Shown in pieces: positions 27,631 through 37,669 of a stretch of DNA of 64,000 bases. Every line of letters begins with the position of its first letter. The stretch's first letter is position 1. Source of the DNA: Psychroserpens luteus. GTDB lineage: Bacteria; Bacteroidota; Bacteroidia; Flavobacteriales; Flavobacteriaceae. Made by a program: the position numbers and the translations under genes. Below the pieces are notes generated by a model. That model saw nothing but the letters and a program-made list of their open reading frames with translations, ran no database searches and was not told the origin of the DNA. The DNA is taken from contig NZ_JADILU010000001.1 of the NCBI RefSeq assembly GCF_015319355.1, positions 744,001-808,000 on the forward strand. The letters run 5' to 3'.

Positions 27631-29175
27631 TTAGCTGTAGTTTTCTAAATATTTAGTTTGAATGATTTGATCAACAGGAGTGCTGTTGATTTTACTTTCC
27701 AACCAAGAAATAATATCTAAATACAAAAATGCACGTCTTTCAAAAGGATGATCTTCAAATTGCTTAAGCGTTGCATGTAAATCTTTAAAAGCATTTTTGA
27801 GATCGTGAGGATAAATGTCTTGTAATCCTCTAATGAATTTGATCATCTCTTTTTGAACTTCATGAAGATCGTTCATTTTAATTAAAAACTTATAAGTGCT
27901 TCTAAGTAAGGTGTCTAAATGGTAATCTAGTCCTGCTTCATAATGAGCAACAAGATTTAACACTCTAGAAAAACACAACAAATCTTCACGCATAGACAAT
28001 GACTTGTTAGAAATAATCTTGTCTAAATATTTTATACATTCTTTATTGTTTCCAGCTCCAAAATGTAAACTAGCAAACTTGTAGTAAAACACCATTTTAT
28101 GATGATCGTCAATTTTATTTTGAAATAGTGTTAAGCTTTTTTCAATCTTCGGAATTAACTCTAAACCTTCCTTAAAACTCCCGTCAATAAAGTGTTTGTT
28201 GATATCATGAAAATTTAAATACAAGAAAGTGAGTGATTGGATGTTTTCGTCCTTCGGGAAAGATTTTTCTTCAACTTTCATTTTTAGATTTGAAAGAATA
28301 TCTACGAATTTCGGTTTGTTTCTTATGAAGAAAACAGACTCTAATAAATAATTATTTCCTTTTAAAAAGAAAACAGGATTTAACTGAATCATATTTGGGT
28401 ACTCTTGAAACAAATCAACCCATTTTGAAGCATATTTATAGCAATTTTTAAAATCCTGAAGTAAAAAACTATACCACAAGTAGGCATTGTAAAGCCAGAG
28501 TTTTTCTCTAAAACCTAGATTTTGAATCTTATATTTAGGTAGTCTTGCATTAAAATAAGCTGTTACTTGTTGGCTTTCATCTTCACTTTTTACATAACCA
28601 GTCTTTAAAATAATGCTATACAATTGCAAAGACAAGTTGGATAATTTGCTAGCTATAACATTTAGGCTGCTTAATTCTTTTGCTTGTATTGTGAGTTCAT
28701 CTGCTCGTGTACTAATACTTCTTGTGATGTATTGTGACTCAATTATTTTTTCGAGTTCTACAATTTCAAAAGCTAGGTTCTTTTCTTCATTTTGAACAGC
28801 GACATCTTTAGCCTTGTCTAAAATTTTTAAACTCTGTTTGTATAAACCTTTATGATATAAGATGGAAGCAAAATCAAGTTGCTCTCTAATTTGAGAACGT
28901 ATGTTTTGGTGAGAAGGATTTAATTTTAAGCTAATTAAAATCTGTTTATATAAGTGTGCTTTGACATTAGCTAACTGTTGTTTCTTAACGATACCACTTT
29001 TTAAAATTACAGTTTCATCATATACGTTAGCCTTGTCCAATAAATTGAAAAGATTTAAAAATTTAGAATCAGAATTAACATCAAGACGTCCAACGTACAG
29101 CTTAAATTGTCGTTTTTCAGATTTAGTTAATGATTTAACTAACAAGAATAAATTATCTTTTTGACCCTTCGTCAT
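27631..29175 (-). CDS. Uncharacterised helical-repeat (TPR-like) protein at head of molybdenum hydroxylase operon
   Basis: 514 residues from the ATG at 29175 (a TTG one codon upstream is less likely). No signal peptide, membrane helix or catalytic motif is visible. The sequence is almost all helix-forming, rich in Leu, Lys, Ile and Ser with paired-helix spacing like TPR scaffolds (for example KGLYKQSLKILDKAKDVA). I do not recognise a named family. It ends 3 bases before the MocA-like gene, so it is probably co-transcribed with molybdenum-enzyme genes, but a link in function is only suggested by position. Confidence 0.75.
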   Translation of the reverse strand: MTKGQKDNLFLLVKSLTKSEKRQFKLYVGRLDVNSDSKFLNLFNLLDKANVYDETVILKSGIVKKQQLANVKAHLYKQILISLKLNPSHQNIRSQIREQLDFASILYHKGLYKQSLKILDKAKDVAVQNEEKNLAFEIVELEKIIESQYITRSISTRADELTIQAKELSSLNVIASKLSNLSLQLYSIILKTGYVKSEDESQQVTAYFNARLPKYKIQNLGFREKLWLYNAYLWYSFLLQDFKNCYKYASKWVDLFQEYPNMIQLNPVFFLKGNNYLLESVFFIRNKPKFVDILSNLKMKVEEKSFPKDENIQSLTFLYLNFHDINKHFIDGSFKEGLELIPKIEKSLTLFQNKIDDHHKMVFYYKFASLHFGAGNNKECIKYLDKIISNKSLSMREDLLCFSRVLNLVAHYEAGLDYHLDTLLRSTYKFLIKMNDLHEVQKEMIKFIRGLQDIYPHDLKNAFKDLHATLKQFEDHPFERRAFLYLDIISWLESKINSTPVDQIIQTKYLENYS

Positions 29176-29282
29176 CAATAAGTTTTTAAGTTAAACACTT
29201 GTTTATCAGTACTTAAATAGGTGTTTTGTGTTTTGAACATCGTAAAACGCAACTAATAGGTGTGTGAATTTACAAATTGAAA

Positions 29283-29314
29283 ATATACATTCGTAAGACA
29301 ATACGAAAATATAT
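29283..29314. promoter_or_regulatory. Palindrome just upstream of leuA
   Basis: Perfect core TTCGTA-AGACAA-TACGAA (29290-29307), extended by matching AT arms to about 13 bases per side with two mismatches (29283-29314). It ends 8 bases before the leuA start codon. It could be an operator or a leader hairpin that affects ribosome access. No leucine-rich leader peptide was seen in the 147-base gap. Confidence 0.5.
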
Positions 29315-29322
29315 TTTGATAA

Positions 29323-30498
29323 ATGTCAGATAATAATATACAAATCTTCGATACAACCCTACGTGATGGTGAACAAGTCCCAGGATGTAAATTGAATACA
29401 GAACAAAAAGTTATCATTGCAAAACAACTAGATATCTTAGGTGTAGATGTTATAGAAGCTGGTTTTCCTGTATCAAGTCCAGGTGACTTTAAATCGGTTC
29501 AAGCCATTTCAAAAATTGTGAAAAATGCAACAGTTTGCGGTTTAACAAGAGCTGTTGAAAATGATATAAAAGTTGCTGCCGAAGCATTACAATATGCAAC
29601 TAAACCAAGAATACATACAGGAATAGGAACGTCTGACTCTCATATCATTCACAAATTTAAATCTAATAGAGAAACTATAATCGAACGTGCTTTTGCTGCG
29701 GTAAAATATGCGAAGTCATTTGTTGAAGATGTTGAGTTTTATGCTGAAGATGCTGGTAGAACAGAAAATGAATATTTAGCAAGAGTCTGTGAAGCTGCAA
29801 TTAGAGCAGGAGCAACAGTTTTAAATATACCTGATACTACAGGTTATTGTCTGCCTAGCGAATATGGAGCGAAAATCAAGTACTTAAAAGAAAATGTAAA
29901 AGGCATTGATAAAGCCATTTTATCTTGCCACTGTCATAATGATTTAGGATTAGCAACAGCAAATTCTATTGAAGGTGTTATTAATGGAGCAAGACAAATA
30001 GAATGTACCATCAACGGAATAGGTGAACGTGCAGGAAATACAGCTTTAGAAGAAGTCGTTATGGTGTTGAAGCAACATCCATATCTTAATCTAGATACTA
30101 AAATCAATACATCTATGCTCTATGGAATGAGTCAATTGGTAAGTGATAGTATGGGTATTTATACACAGCCAAATAAAGCCATAGTTGGCGCAAATGCTTT
30201 TGCTCATAGCTCAGGTATTCATCAAGATGGTGTTATAAAAAACCGTGAAACTTACGAAATCATTAATCCTAAAGATGTAGGTGTAACAGAATCTGCAATC
30301 GTATTAACAGCAAGAAGTGGAAGAGCAGCTTTGGCTTACAGAGCAAAAAATGTGGGTTATGAATTAACGAAACTTCAGTTGGATGATGTCTATGCAAACT
30401 TTTTGAGTTTTGCAGATAGAAAGAAAGAAATCAATGATGGCGATATTCATCAAATTATAGAAACTAGTAATGTTTACAGACAGATAATTTCAGCATAA
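29323..30498 (+). CDS. leuA: 2-isopropylmalate synthase, short form
   Basis: 391 residues. The catalytic barrel shows [12 protein letters not shown] (residues about 10-21), [12 protein letters not shown] (metal-binding HxH) and [16 protein letters not shown]. It condenses 2-oxoisovalerate with acetyl-CoA, the first leucine-specific step. The usual enzyme is about 510 residues with a C-terminal regulatory domain; this one ends after the catalytic and communication subdomains, so the leucine-binding domain is absent. A clean TAA and no continuation of the domain downstream argue against a frameshift. A related acyl-CoA synthase (for example citramalate or homocitrate synthase) is possible, but the leuCDB neighbours favour LeuA. 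Confidence 0.9.
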   Translation: MSDNNIQIFDTTLRDGEQVPGCKLNTEQKVIIAKQLDILGVDVIEAGFPVSSPGDFKSVQAISKIVKNATVCGLTRAVENDIKVAAEALQYATKPRIHTGIGTSDSHIIHKFKSNRETIIERAFAAVKYAKSFVEDVEFYAEDAGRTENEYLARVCEAAIRAGATVLNIPDTTGYCLPSEYGAKIKYLKENVKGIDKAILSCHCHNDLGLATANSIEGVINGARQIECTINGIGERAGNTALEEVVMVLKQHPYLNLDTKINTSMLYGMSQLVSDSMGIYTQPNKAIVGANAFAHSSGIHQDGVIKNRETYEIINPKDVGVTESAIVLTARSGRAALAYRAKNVGYELTKLQLDDVYANFLSFADRKKEINDGDIHQIIETSNVYRQIISA

Positions 30499-30532
30499 GC
30501 TCATAATAGGCATTTAACAATTATATAAATGG

Positions 30533-30585
30533 ACTACCTAAACTAAATGGTAGTTGATTTTTAATGAAGATTACCGCTTTTGCGG
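30533..30585. other. Two small hairpins in the leuA-leuC gap
   Basis: ACTACC/GGTAGT (30533-30554) and CCGC-TTTT-GCGG (30574-30585), the second ending 7 bases before the leuC start. There is no T-tract, so they are more likely processing or translation-control hairpins than terminators. Confidence 0.35.
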
Positions 30586-30592
30586 AAGATAT

Positions 30593-31975
30593 ATGGGAAA
30601 AACATTATTTGATAAAGTTTGGGATTCACATGTGGTTAATACCATTGAAAATGGCCCACAAATATTATACATAGATCAACATTTGATTCATGAAGTTACA
30701 AGTCCTCAAGCTTTTAATGAGTTAGAAGATCGCGGAATTTCTGTATTTAGACCAGATCAAATTGTAGCGACTGCAGATCACAATACGCCAACTCTAGATC
30801 AAGATCAGCCAATAAAGGATGAATTATCAAGAAAACAGTTGGAGCAACTTTCAGAAAATTGTAAAAAAAATAATATTACATTATATGCATTAGGTCATAA
30901 ATATAATGGAATAGTCCATGTAATGGCTCCAGAGTTGGGTGTCACACAACCAGGTATGACTATGGTTTGTGGAGATAGTCACACCTCAACACATGGAGCG
31001 TTCGGAGCCATTGCATTTGGTATAGGAACAAGTCAGGTAGCACAGGTTTTTGCTAGTCAATGCTTGTTGCTTACCAAACCAAAGAGTTTAAGAGTTACGG
31101 TTAATGGCAAGTTAAAGAATGGCGTCTTACCAAAAGATGTCATTCTTTATATTATTTCAAAACTTGGTACCAATTCTGGGACAGGTTATTTCTGTGAATA
31201 TGCAGGTAATGTATTTGAAGAGATGAGTATGGAAGGTCGTATGACCGTTTGTAATATGAGTATTGAAATGGGAGCAAGAGGTGGAATGATTGCACCAGAT
31301 CAAACAACTTTTGATTTTGTCGAAGGACGAGAGTTTGCTCCAAAAGGAGAAGATTTTAAGAAAAAAGTAGCCTACTGGAAAACCCTACCAACAGACAAAA
31401 ATGCTCAATTTGATAAAGAATATCATTTTGATGCTGAAGATATTGAACCGATGATTACCTACGGAACAAATCCAGGAATGGGAATTAAAATTTCAGAATT
31501 TATTCCAGAAGTTAGTGATGCCTCTTTTGAGAAATCACTGAAATATATGAACTTCAAAAAAGGAGAATCTCTTATCAATAAACCTATTAATTTTGTGTTT
31601 ATAGGGAGTTGTACAAATTCTAGAATTGAAGACTTTAGAGTGGCAGCAAATTATATAAAAGGCAAGCAAAAAGCCGATAATGTTACAGCTTGGCTGGTTC
31701 CTGGAAGTAAACAAGTAGAGGCTCAAATTATAGAAGAAGGTTTGAAAACTGTTTTTGAAGATGCTGGTTTTGAATTGCGTCAACCAGGATGTAGTGCTTG
31801 TTTGGCTATGAATGATGATAAAATTCCGCAAGGTGAATATTGTGTATCAACATCAAACAGGAATTTTGAAGGTCGTCAAGGTCAAGGTTCAAGAACTATT
31901 TTGGCAAGTCCGTTAGTTGCAGCAGCAACAGCAATTGAAGGGAAAATAATTGATATTACTAAACAATTAAATTAA
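30593..31975 (+). CDS. leuC: 3-isopropylmalate dehydratase large subunit
   Basis: 460 residues from the ATG at 30593, whose product begins [15 protein letters not shown] as expected; an upstream in-frame TTG at 30554 would add 13 residues unlike the family. Signatures are [27 protein letters not shown] with the first cluster Cys, and [11 protein letters not shown] with the other two. It binds a [4Fe-4S] cluster and isomerises 2- to 3-isopropylmalate with LeuD. Stop and leuD start overlap by one base. Confidence 0.96.
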   Translation: MGKTLFDKVWDSHVVNTIENGPQILYIDQHLIHEVTSPQAFNELEDRGISVFRPDQIVATADHNTPTLDQDQPIKDELSRKQLEQLSENCKKNNITLYALGHKYNGIVHVMAPELGVTQPGMTMVCGDSHTSTHGAFGAIAFGIGTSQVAQVFASQCLLLTKPKSLRVTVNGKLKNGVLPKDVILYIISKLGTNSGTGYFCEYAGNVFEEMSMEGRMTVCNMSIEMGARGGMIAPDQTTFDFVEGREFAPKGEDFKKKVAYWKTLPTDKNAQFDKEYHFDAEDIEPMITYGTNPGMGIKISEFIPEVSDASFEKSLKYMNFKKGESLINKPINFVFIGSCTNSRIEDFRVAANYIKGKQKADNVTAWLVPGSKQVEAQIIEEGLKTVFEDAGFELRQPGCSACLAMNDDKIPQGEYCVSTSNRNFEGRQGQGSRTILASPLVAAATAIEGKIIDITKQLN

Positions 31976-32565
31976 TGGAAAAGTTCACAACATTGCAATC
32001 TAGAGCCATTCCGTTAAATATTGAGAATGTAGATACAGATCAAATCATACCAGCACGTTTTTTAAAAGCCACAGACCGTAAAGGTTTTGGTGATAACGTA
32101 TTTAGAGACTGGAGATATCATAAAGATGGATCAGTAAATTCAGATTTTGTCCTTAATAATTCAAAATATACAGGAAGCATATTAGTTGCTGGAGATAATT
32201 TTGGATGCGGATCCAGCAGAGAACATGCTGCTTGGGCTATTACAGATTTTGGTTTTAAAGTCGTTGTGTCTAGCTTTTTTGCAGATATATTTAAAGGTAA
32301 TGCTTTAAATAATGGGTTGTTACCTGTTCAGGTTTCAGAAGAATTTCTAAAAACCTTATTAACCCAAATTGAGAATCACCCAGAAACGATGATTGAGGTT
32401 AATCTTGAGGATCAAACAATTTCAGCTAAAGATTTAGATTTATCGGCACATTTCGATATTGATGCGTATAAAAAAACATGTATGATTAATGGTTATGATG
32501 ATATCGATTATCTTGTAAATAATATAAAATTAATTGAGATCTTTGAAGCTCAAAAAATATACTAA
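31975..32565 (+). CDS. leuD: 3-isopropylmalate dehydratase small subunit
   Basis: 196 residues with [14 protein letters not shown] and [17 protein letters not shown], the swivelling-domain motifs of the aconitase-type small subunit. It pairs with LeuC. The start overlaps the leuC stop (TAATG), and leuB follows after 8 bases. Confidence 0.96.
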   Translation: MEKFTTLQSRAIPLNIENVDTDQIIPARFLKATDRKGFGDNVFRDWRYHKDGSVNSDFVLNNSKYTGSILVAGDNFGCGSSREHAAWAITDFGFKVVVSSFFADIFKGNALNNGLLPVQVSEEFLKTLLTQIENHPETMIEVNLEDQTISAKDLDLSAHFDIDAYKKTCMINGYDDIDYLVNNIKLIEIFEAQKIY

Positions 32566-32573
32566 TAATAGAA

Positions 32574-33692
32574 ATGAAATTACAAATTGCAGTATTGCCA
32601 GGTGACGGTATTGGTCCAGAAGTTACAAACCAAGCTATAAAAGTTTTAAAAGCTATTGCTTCAGAATTTGATCACACGTTTAAATTCAAAACAGCAGATG
32701 TTGGTGCTGTCGCCATTGATAACCACAACAACCCGTTACCAGATGCTACATTAAAACTATGTAAATCTAGTGATGCTATTTTATTTGGAGCAATTGGTCA
32801 TCCAAAATATGATAATGACCCATCTGCAAAAGTACGTCCAGAGCAAGGATTACTTAAATTACGAAAAGAACTTGAACTATTTGCTAATATAAGACCAGTA
32901 AAAGCCTATGAATCGCTTTTGGATAAGTCACCCTTAAAAAGGCATATCATAAAAGGAGTGGATATTAGTATTTATAGAGAATTAACAGGTGGTATTTACT
33001 TCGGAAAAAAGGAATTAAGCGAAGATGGTAACGTTGCATCAGACTTATGCGAATATTCACGAGAAGAGATAGAACGTGTTGCACATTTAGCATTTGAAGC
33101 TGCTCAAAGCAGAAATAATAAAGTTACATTAGTAGATAAGGCTAATGTTTTAGAAACTTCAAGACTTTGGAGAAGAGTGGTGACTGAGATTGCTAAACAG
33201 TACGGTGATGTAGAATTAGATTTCTTATTTGTTGATAATGCAGCAATGCAAATGATACTGAACCCAAAACAATTTGATGTTATTTTAACCGAAAATATGT
33301 TTGGAGATATCATTAGTGATGAAGCTAGTGTTATTGGTGGTTCAATAGGTTTGTTAGCTTCAGCTTCCGTAGGAAAAAAATATGCGATGTTTGAACCTGT
33401 TCATGGCTCATTTCCGCAGGCAACAAATAAAAACATAGCAAATCCTGTCGCTTCTATTTTATCTGCAGCGATGTTGTTAGAGCATTTTGAATTGTTTAGT
33501 GAAGCACAACTTGTAAAATTAGCAGTAGAAAAATCATTGAAGTTACACATCTCAACTCCAGATATTAATTCAAAATATGATAATGTATCCACAAGTAAAG
33601 TGGGTGATTTTATTGAAGATTTTATTAATAATCCAGGTGATACTAACATGAATTTCACAAATATTCATTTAGGTCAATCAACAATCATATAA
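32574..33692 (+). CDS. leuB: 3-isopropylmalate dehydrogenase
   Basis: 372 residues. Motifs are LPGDGIGPEV (N-terminal), the substrate region IYRELTGGIYFGKKE, and FVDNAAMQM with ENMFGDIISDEASVIGG (metal and NAD+ binding). It oxidises and decarboxylates 3-isopropylmalate to 2-oxoisocaproate, the leucine precursor. The ppc start lies 4 bases after its stop, so the transcript continues into ppc. Confidence 0.95.
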   Translation: MKLQIAVLPGDGIGPEVTNQAIKVLKAIASEFDHTFKFKTADVGAVAIDNHNNPLPDATLKLCKSSDAILFGAIGHPKYDNDPSAKVRPEQGLLKLRKELELFANIRPVKAYESLLDKSPLKRHIIKGVDISIYRELTGGIYFGKKELSEDGNVASDLCEYSREEIERVAHLAFEAAQSRNNKVTLVDKANVLETSRLWRRVVTEIAKQYGDVELDFLFVDNAAMQMILNPKQFDVILTENMFGDIISDEASVIGGSIGLLASASVGKKYAMFEPVHGSFPQATNKNIANPVASILSAAMLLEHFELFSEAQLVKLAVEKSLKLHISTPDINSKYDNVSTSKVGDFIEDFINNPGDTNMNFTNIHLGQSTII

Positions 33693-33696
33693 TTAC

Positions 33697-36276
33697 ATGT
33701 CTACACAACCAAAGCTTACTAGGTTTAATCAAAACGTACTTTCTAAATATCAAATTTATAACAGTATTTTTATGACTTTGCCTTTTGATACCATCACTAA
33801 AACAGGAGCGCTTTTACCTTTGTTTCATGAGACTTGTAGTAAAGGTTTCGCAGATGGAGATAATCCGACAACGATAGTTAATTCGTTTTTTAAAAAATAT
33901 CAAGCGAGACGATCAGATAAAAGTCAAATTGATTTATTGTTTCGTTTTATACAATATATAGAACGCCAAGTGGTATTGTTTGATGCTGTTGAAGATGCAG
34001 CTTTTCCTGTCGTTAATAATATGGATGGGATTGGTACGTTGCGTAGTTTAAAAGAAGCGGTATCTGCAGAGAATAAACTAGAAACACTTCAAAAGTATCT
34101 TGAAGAATTTAAAGTTCGTATTGTGCTAACTGCGCATCCAACTCAATTTTATCCAGGATCTGTTTTAGGTATTATTACAGATTTGACAAAAGCAGTTAAA
34201 GAAAATGATTTATTGGGTATTAATGATTTATTGGCTCAATTAGGAAAAACGCCATTTTTTAAACATAAAAAACCAACGCCTTATGATGAGGCGGTAAGCT
34301 TAATTTGGTATTTGGAAAACGTGTTTTATAAGTCCTTTGGGTCAATTTACGATTACATTCAGCAAAATATTTTCGACGGAAAACAAATTGATAACGATAT
34401 TATTAATATCGGTTTTTGGCCAGGAGGTGATAGAGATGGGAACCCTTTTGTTACTCCAGAAATTACTCTAAAAGTTGCTAAAAGATTACGAGAAACTATA
34501 ATAAAAAACTATTATAGAGACGCGAGAAGATTAAGGCGGAAATTAACATTCGAAGGTGTCGAGGAAAGAATTGTTGTTTTAGAAACAGAGCTTTATAAAA
34601 TCATCACGCATGTAAAGTCATCGTTAACATTAGATTTTTTAACTTCAGAATTAAAAGAAATAAAACAAATTATAATTGGTAAACACCAATCGCTGTATGT
34701 TGATGAGGTTAATAGTCTATTAAATAAAATTCATTTGTTTGGCTTTCATTTTGCTAACCTTGATATTCGTCAAGATAGTAGAAAGCATGCTCAATATTTT
34801 AACGATATGGTAAATGTGTCGATTAAAAGTGGAAGTGAGATTTTTCCCAAGAATTACCACGAGCTATCAGAAAAAGAGCAAATACAAGTTTTATCAAAAG
34901 TTGAAGGTGAAGTAGATTTATCTTTAGTTAAAGATGAAGAAACTTTGAAGGCTTTAAAAACCATGAAAGCCATAAAAACGATTCAAACGACAAATGGTGA
35001 AGTTGCTGCAAACCGTTATATCATTAGTAACAACCAAACGACTTTACATGTTATGCAATTGTTTGCTATGTTAAAATTAGTTGCATTTCAGGATAAATTA
35101 ACAGTTGATATTGGACCTTTATTTGAAACCATTACCGATTTAGAAAATGCACCTCAAGTGATGGAAGATTTATATACCAATCCAGAATATGCTGCGCATT
35201 TAAAATCAAGAGGAAACAAGCAAACTATTATGCTTGGATTTAGTGATGGTACAAAAGATGGTGGCTATTTAATGGCAAATTGGGCTATTTATAGAGCAAA
35301 AGAAAACTTAACAACAGTGTCTCGTAAATATGGAGTTACTGTTATTTTCTTTGATGGTCGTGGTGGTCCTCCAGCACGAGGTGGTGGAAAAACACATAAT
35401 TTTTATGCTTCTCTAGGGCCAACAATTGAAGATAAAGAAGTGCAATTAACTATTCAAGGTCAAACCATATCTTCAAATTTCGGAACTTTAGATTCATCAC
35501 AATATAACTTAGAGCAGTTAATTAGTTCTGGGATTTCTAATAGTTTAAGTGATAAAGATTTAAGAATGAATGTAGATAATAGAGAAGTCATGGATGACTT
35601 GTCTAAATTAAGTTATGAAGCTTATAAAAATTTTAAAGCACATCCTAAATTTATTCCTTATTTAGAGCATATGAGCACATTAAAGTATTATGCTAATACT
35701 AATATTGGAAGTCGTCCTTCAAAAAGAGGAAAAGCAGAAGGCTTAGTTTTTGAAGATTTAAGAGCCATCCCGTTTGTGGGATCTTGGAGTCAATTAAAGC
35801 AAAATGTTCCTGGCTTTTTTGGAGTTGGTACTGCGCTTAAACATTATGAAGATACCAATCAATTTGATAAAGCTCAATTGTTGTTTCAAACATCAGATTT
35901 CTTTAAAACACTTATTGAAAATAGTATGATGTCCTTATCTAAATCATTTTTCGATTTAACAAAGTATATGAGTGAAGACGCTGAGTATGGTGAGTTTTGG
36001 AATGTTATTTATAATGAATATCAAACTTCAAAACGTTTGCTTTTAAAGCTAACAGGTTACAAAGAATTGATGGAAGAAGAGCCTGCAGGAAAAGCTTCTG
36101 TTGCGGTTAGAGAGTCTATTGTTTTACCATTGTTAACGATTCAGCAATATGCTTTAAAGAAGATACAAGAGTTAGAAAAAAGCGGTATTACTAAAGGAAA
36201 AGAGATAGAAATTTATCAAAAAATGGTAACGCGTTCTCTCTTCGGAAATATTAATGCTAGTAGAAATTCTGCTTAA
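33697..36276 (+). CDS. ppc: Phosphoenolpyruvate carboxylase
   Basis: 859 residues. The N-terminal active-site segment is LTAHPTQFYPGS, where Gln replaces the Glu common in proteobacterial enzymes. The central and C-terminal motifs are NPFVTPEIT, LDIRQDSRKH, GFSDGTKDGGYLMANW and FFDGRGGPPARGGG. It makes oxaloacetate from PEP and bicarbonate. It is the last gene of the leu operon (4-base gap after leuB) and is followed by a strong hairpin terminator, so the carbon entry point for aspartate-derived amino acids shares control with leucine synthesis. Confidence 0.95.
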   Translation: MSTQPKLTRFNQNVLSKYQIYNSIFMTLPFDTITKTGALLPLFHETCSKGFADGDNPTTIVNSFFKKYQARRSDKSQIDLLFRFIQYIERQVVLFDAVEDAAFPVVNNMDGIGTLRSLKEAVSAENKLETLQKYLEEFKVRIVLTAHPTQFYPGSVLGIITDLTKAVKENDLLGINDLLAQLGKTPFFKHKKPTPYDEAVSLIWYLENVFYKSFGSIYDYIQQNIFDGKQIDNDIINIGFWPGGDRDGNPFVTPEITLKVAKRLRETIIKNYYRDARRLRRKLTFEGVEERIVVLETELYKIITHVKSSLTLDFLTSELKEIKQIIIGKHQSLYVDEVNSLLNKIHLFGFHFANLDIRQDSRKHAQYFNDMVNVSIKSGSEIFPKNYHELSEKEQIQVLSKVEGEVDLSLVKDEETLKALKTMKAIKTIQTTNGEVAANRYIISNNQTTLHVMQLFAMLKLVAFQDKLTVDIGPLFETITDLENAPQVMEDLYTNPEYAAHLKSRGNKQTIMLGFSDGTKDGGYLMANWAIYRAKENLTTVSRKYGVTVIFFDGRGGPPARGGGKTHNFYASLGPTIEDKEVQLTIQGQTISSNFGTLDSSQYNLEQLISSGISNSLSDKDLRMNVDNREVMDDLSKLSYEAYKNFKAHPKFIPYLEHMSTLKYYANTNIGSRPSKRGKAEGLVFEDLRAIPFVGSWSQLKQNVPGFFGVGTALKHYEDTNQFDKAQLLFQTSDFFKTLIENSMMSLSKSFFDLTKYMSEDAEYGEFWNVIYNEYQTSKRLLLKLTGYKELMEEEPAGKASVAVRESIVLPLLTIQQYALKKIQELEKSGITKGKEIEIYQKMVTRSLFGNINASRNSA

Positions 36277-36313
36277 GATAAATTATTAGTAATAAGAGTT
36301 AATCTTACATATT

Positions 36314-36352
36314 AAAAAAAAGAGGACATCAGAAGATGTCCTCTTTTTTTTT
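36314..36352 (+). terminator. Intrinsic terminator after ppc
   Basis: A long perfect stem, AAGAGGACATC with GATGTCCTCTT around a 4-base AGAA loop, flanked by A and T runs. It ends the leuACDB-ppc unit and can work in both directions. Confidence 0.9.
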
Positions 36353-36376
36353 GCTATTAAAATAATTTTAATAAAC

Positions 36377-36411
36377 AAAAATCCCGAAGCTATGAGTCTT
36401 CGGGATTTTTT
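36377..36411 (-). terminator. Intrinsic terminator after amt (glnB-amt unit)
   Basis: Stem AATCCCGAAG/CTTCGGGATT with an 8-base loop and T run, 21 bases past the amt stop on the minus strand. It sits back to back with the ppc terminator, separating the convergent operons. Confidence 0.85.
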
Positions 36412-36431
36412 AGATAACTAATCAATCAAAA

Positions 36432-37664
36432 CTAATGCTCATTCAGTCTAAAGTCTGGATAGGCATCCATACCATGTTCATGAACATCAAGACCTTCTAA
36501 CTCTTCTTTTTCTGAAACTCGAATTCCAACTGTTTTCTTCATAATAAAAATAATTAAAAATGAAGATGTGATACAGATTGCTGCATAAGAAGCAACACCT
36601 ATCAGTTGACTTACAAGTTGTGCTCCACTTGCTAAATTTCCGAAGATACCAACAGCTAAAGTTCCCCAAATACCGCAAACTAAATGTACTGCAATGGCTC
36701 CAACAGGATCATCAAGCTTTAATCTGTCAATTAGAGATACAGCAAAAACGATTATTGCTCCTGCAATTGCTCCAATAATAATAGCATCTGTAGGACTCAT
36801 TTGATCTGCACCTGCGGTAATTCCTACTAATCCGCCTAAAATTCCATTTAAAAACATGGTTAAATCCATGTTTTTGTATTTTATGAATGATACCATAGCA
36901 GCTACAACTCCTCCAGCTGCTGCCGCCAAACAAGTAGTTACAAGTGTTATCGATGTTAATGCTGGATCTGCAGATAACACAGAACCACCATTAAATCCAA
37001 ACCATCCTAACCATAGTATTAAAACACCAGCAGTTGCTAATGGGATATTGTGTCCTGGTATGGCTTGTGGTTTTCCATCTAAAAATTTACTAATTCTAGG
37101 TCCTAAAAGACAAACAGCAACCAAAGCAGCCCATCCACCAACAGAGTGTACTAAAGTAGAACCTGCAAAATCATAAAATGGTGTTTCTAGGGTTTGTAAA
37201 AATCCGCCTCCCCATTTCCATGAACCTGCAATTGGGTAAATTAAACCAACATAGATTATGGTGAAAATCATAAAAGGTCCAATTTTCATACGTTCTGCTA
37301 CAGCTCCAGATACAATAGTAGCTGCTGTTGCAGCAAACATACCTTGAAATAAGAAATCTGTCCAGTAGGTGTAGCCTTCATTGTAAGTTAAGTCTAAAGT
37401 ACCTGCGTCATTTAATGGTGCATCTAAACCAAATCCTGCAAATCCTAATAATCCATTAAAATCTCCAGGATACATTAAATTAAATCCAACGATACAATAC
37501 AGTAGTAGCCCAACGGTAATGATAAATATATTTTTAAATAAAATATTAAGCGTATTTTTTTGACGTGTCAACCCAATTTCTAAAAATGCAAAACCTAAAT
37601 GCATAAAGAAAACGAGCGCTGTACAGATCATCATCCATACGTTATTTATAGTAAGTAGTTCCAT
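36432..37664 (-). CDS. amt: Ammonium transporter (Amt/MEP/Rh), PII-linked copy
   Basis: 410 residues and about 11 membrane helices. The twin-histidine pore residues are in GSTLVHSVGGWAAL and GAIAVHLVCGIWGT, and the GFGFNGGS-like segment LGWFGFNGGS is present. It moves ammonium across the inner membrane. It starts 5 bases after the glnB stop, the classical PII-Amt pairing in which PII plugs the pore when nitrogen is plentiful. It has no obvious cleaved signal peptide. It differs clearly from the second Amt at 38224-39531. Confidence 0.95.
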   Translation of the reverse strand: MELLTINNVWMMICTALVFFMHLGFAFLEIGLTRQKNTLNILFKNIFIITVGLLLYCIVGFNLMYPGDFNGLLGFAGFGLDAPLNDAGTLDLTYNEGYTYWTDFLFQGMFAATAATIVSGAVAERMKIGPFMIFTIIYVGLIYPIAGSWKWGGGFLQTLETPFYDFAGSTLVHSVGGWAALVAVCLLGPRISKFLDGKPQAIPGHNIPLATAGVLILWLGWFGFNGGSVLSADPALTSITLVTTCLAAAAGGVVAAMVSFIKYKNMDLTMFLNGILGGLVGITAGADQMSPTDAIIIGAIAGAIIVFAVSLIDRLKLDDPVGAIAVHLVCGIWGTLAVGIFGNLASGAQLVSQLIGVASYAAICITSSFLIIFIMKKTVGIRVSEKEELEGLDVHEHGMDAYPDFRLNEH

Positions 37665-37669
37665 GTGTT

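Noticed and set aside
29323-30592. leuA truncated by a frameshift
   Set aside because: The 95 bases after the stop do not encode the regulatory domain in any frame and leuC follows normally; the short form is typical of the group.
30554-30592. Longer leuC starting at TTG 30554
   Set aside because: The extra 13 residues do not resemble LeuC, and the ATG at 30593 gives the expected [10 protein letters not shown] start.
36856-37176. 106-residue open frame on the plus strand inside amt (and a similar one at 39167-39487)
   Set aside because: Both are reverse-frame images of the conserved glycine- and alanine-rich Amt helices; the two resemble each other only because the sense genes are homologous.
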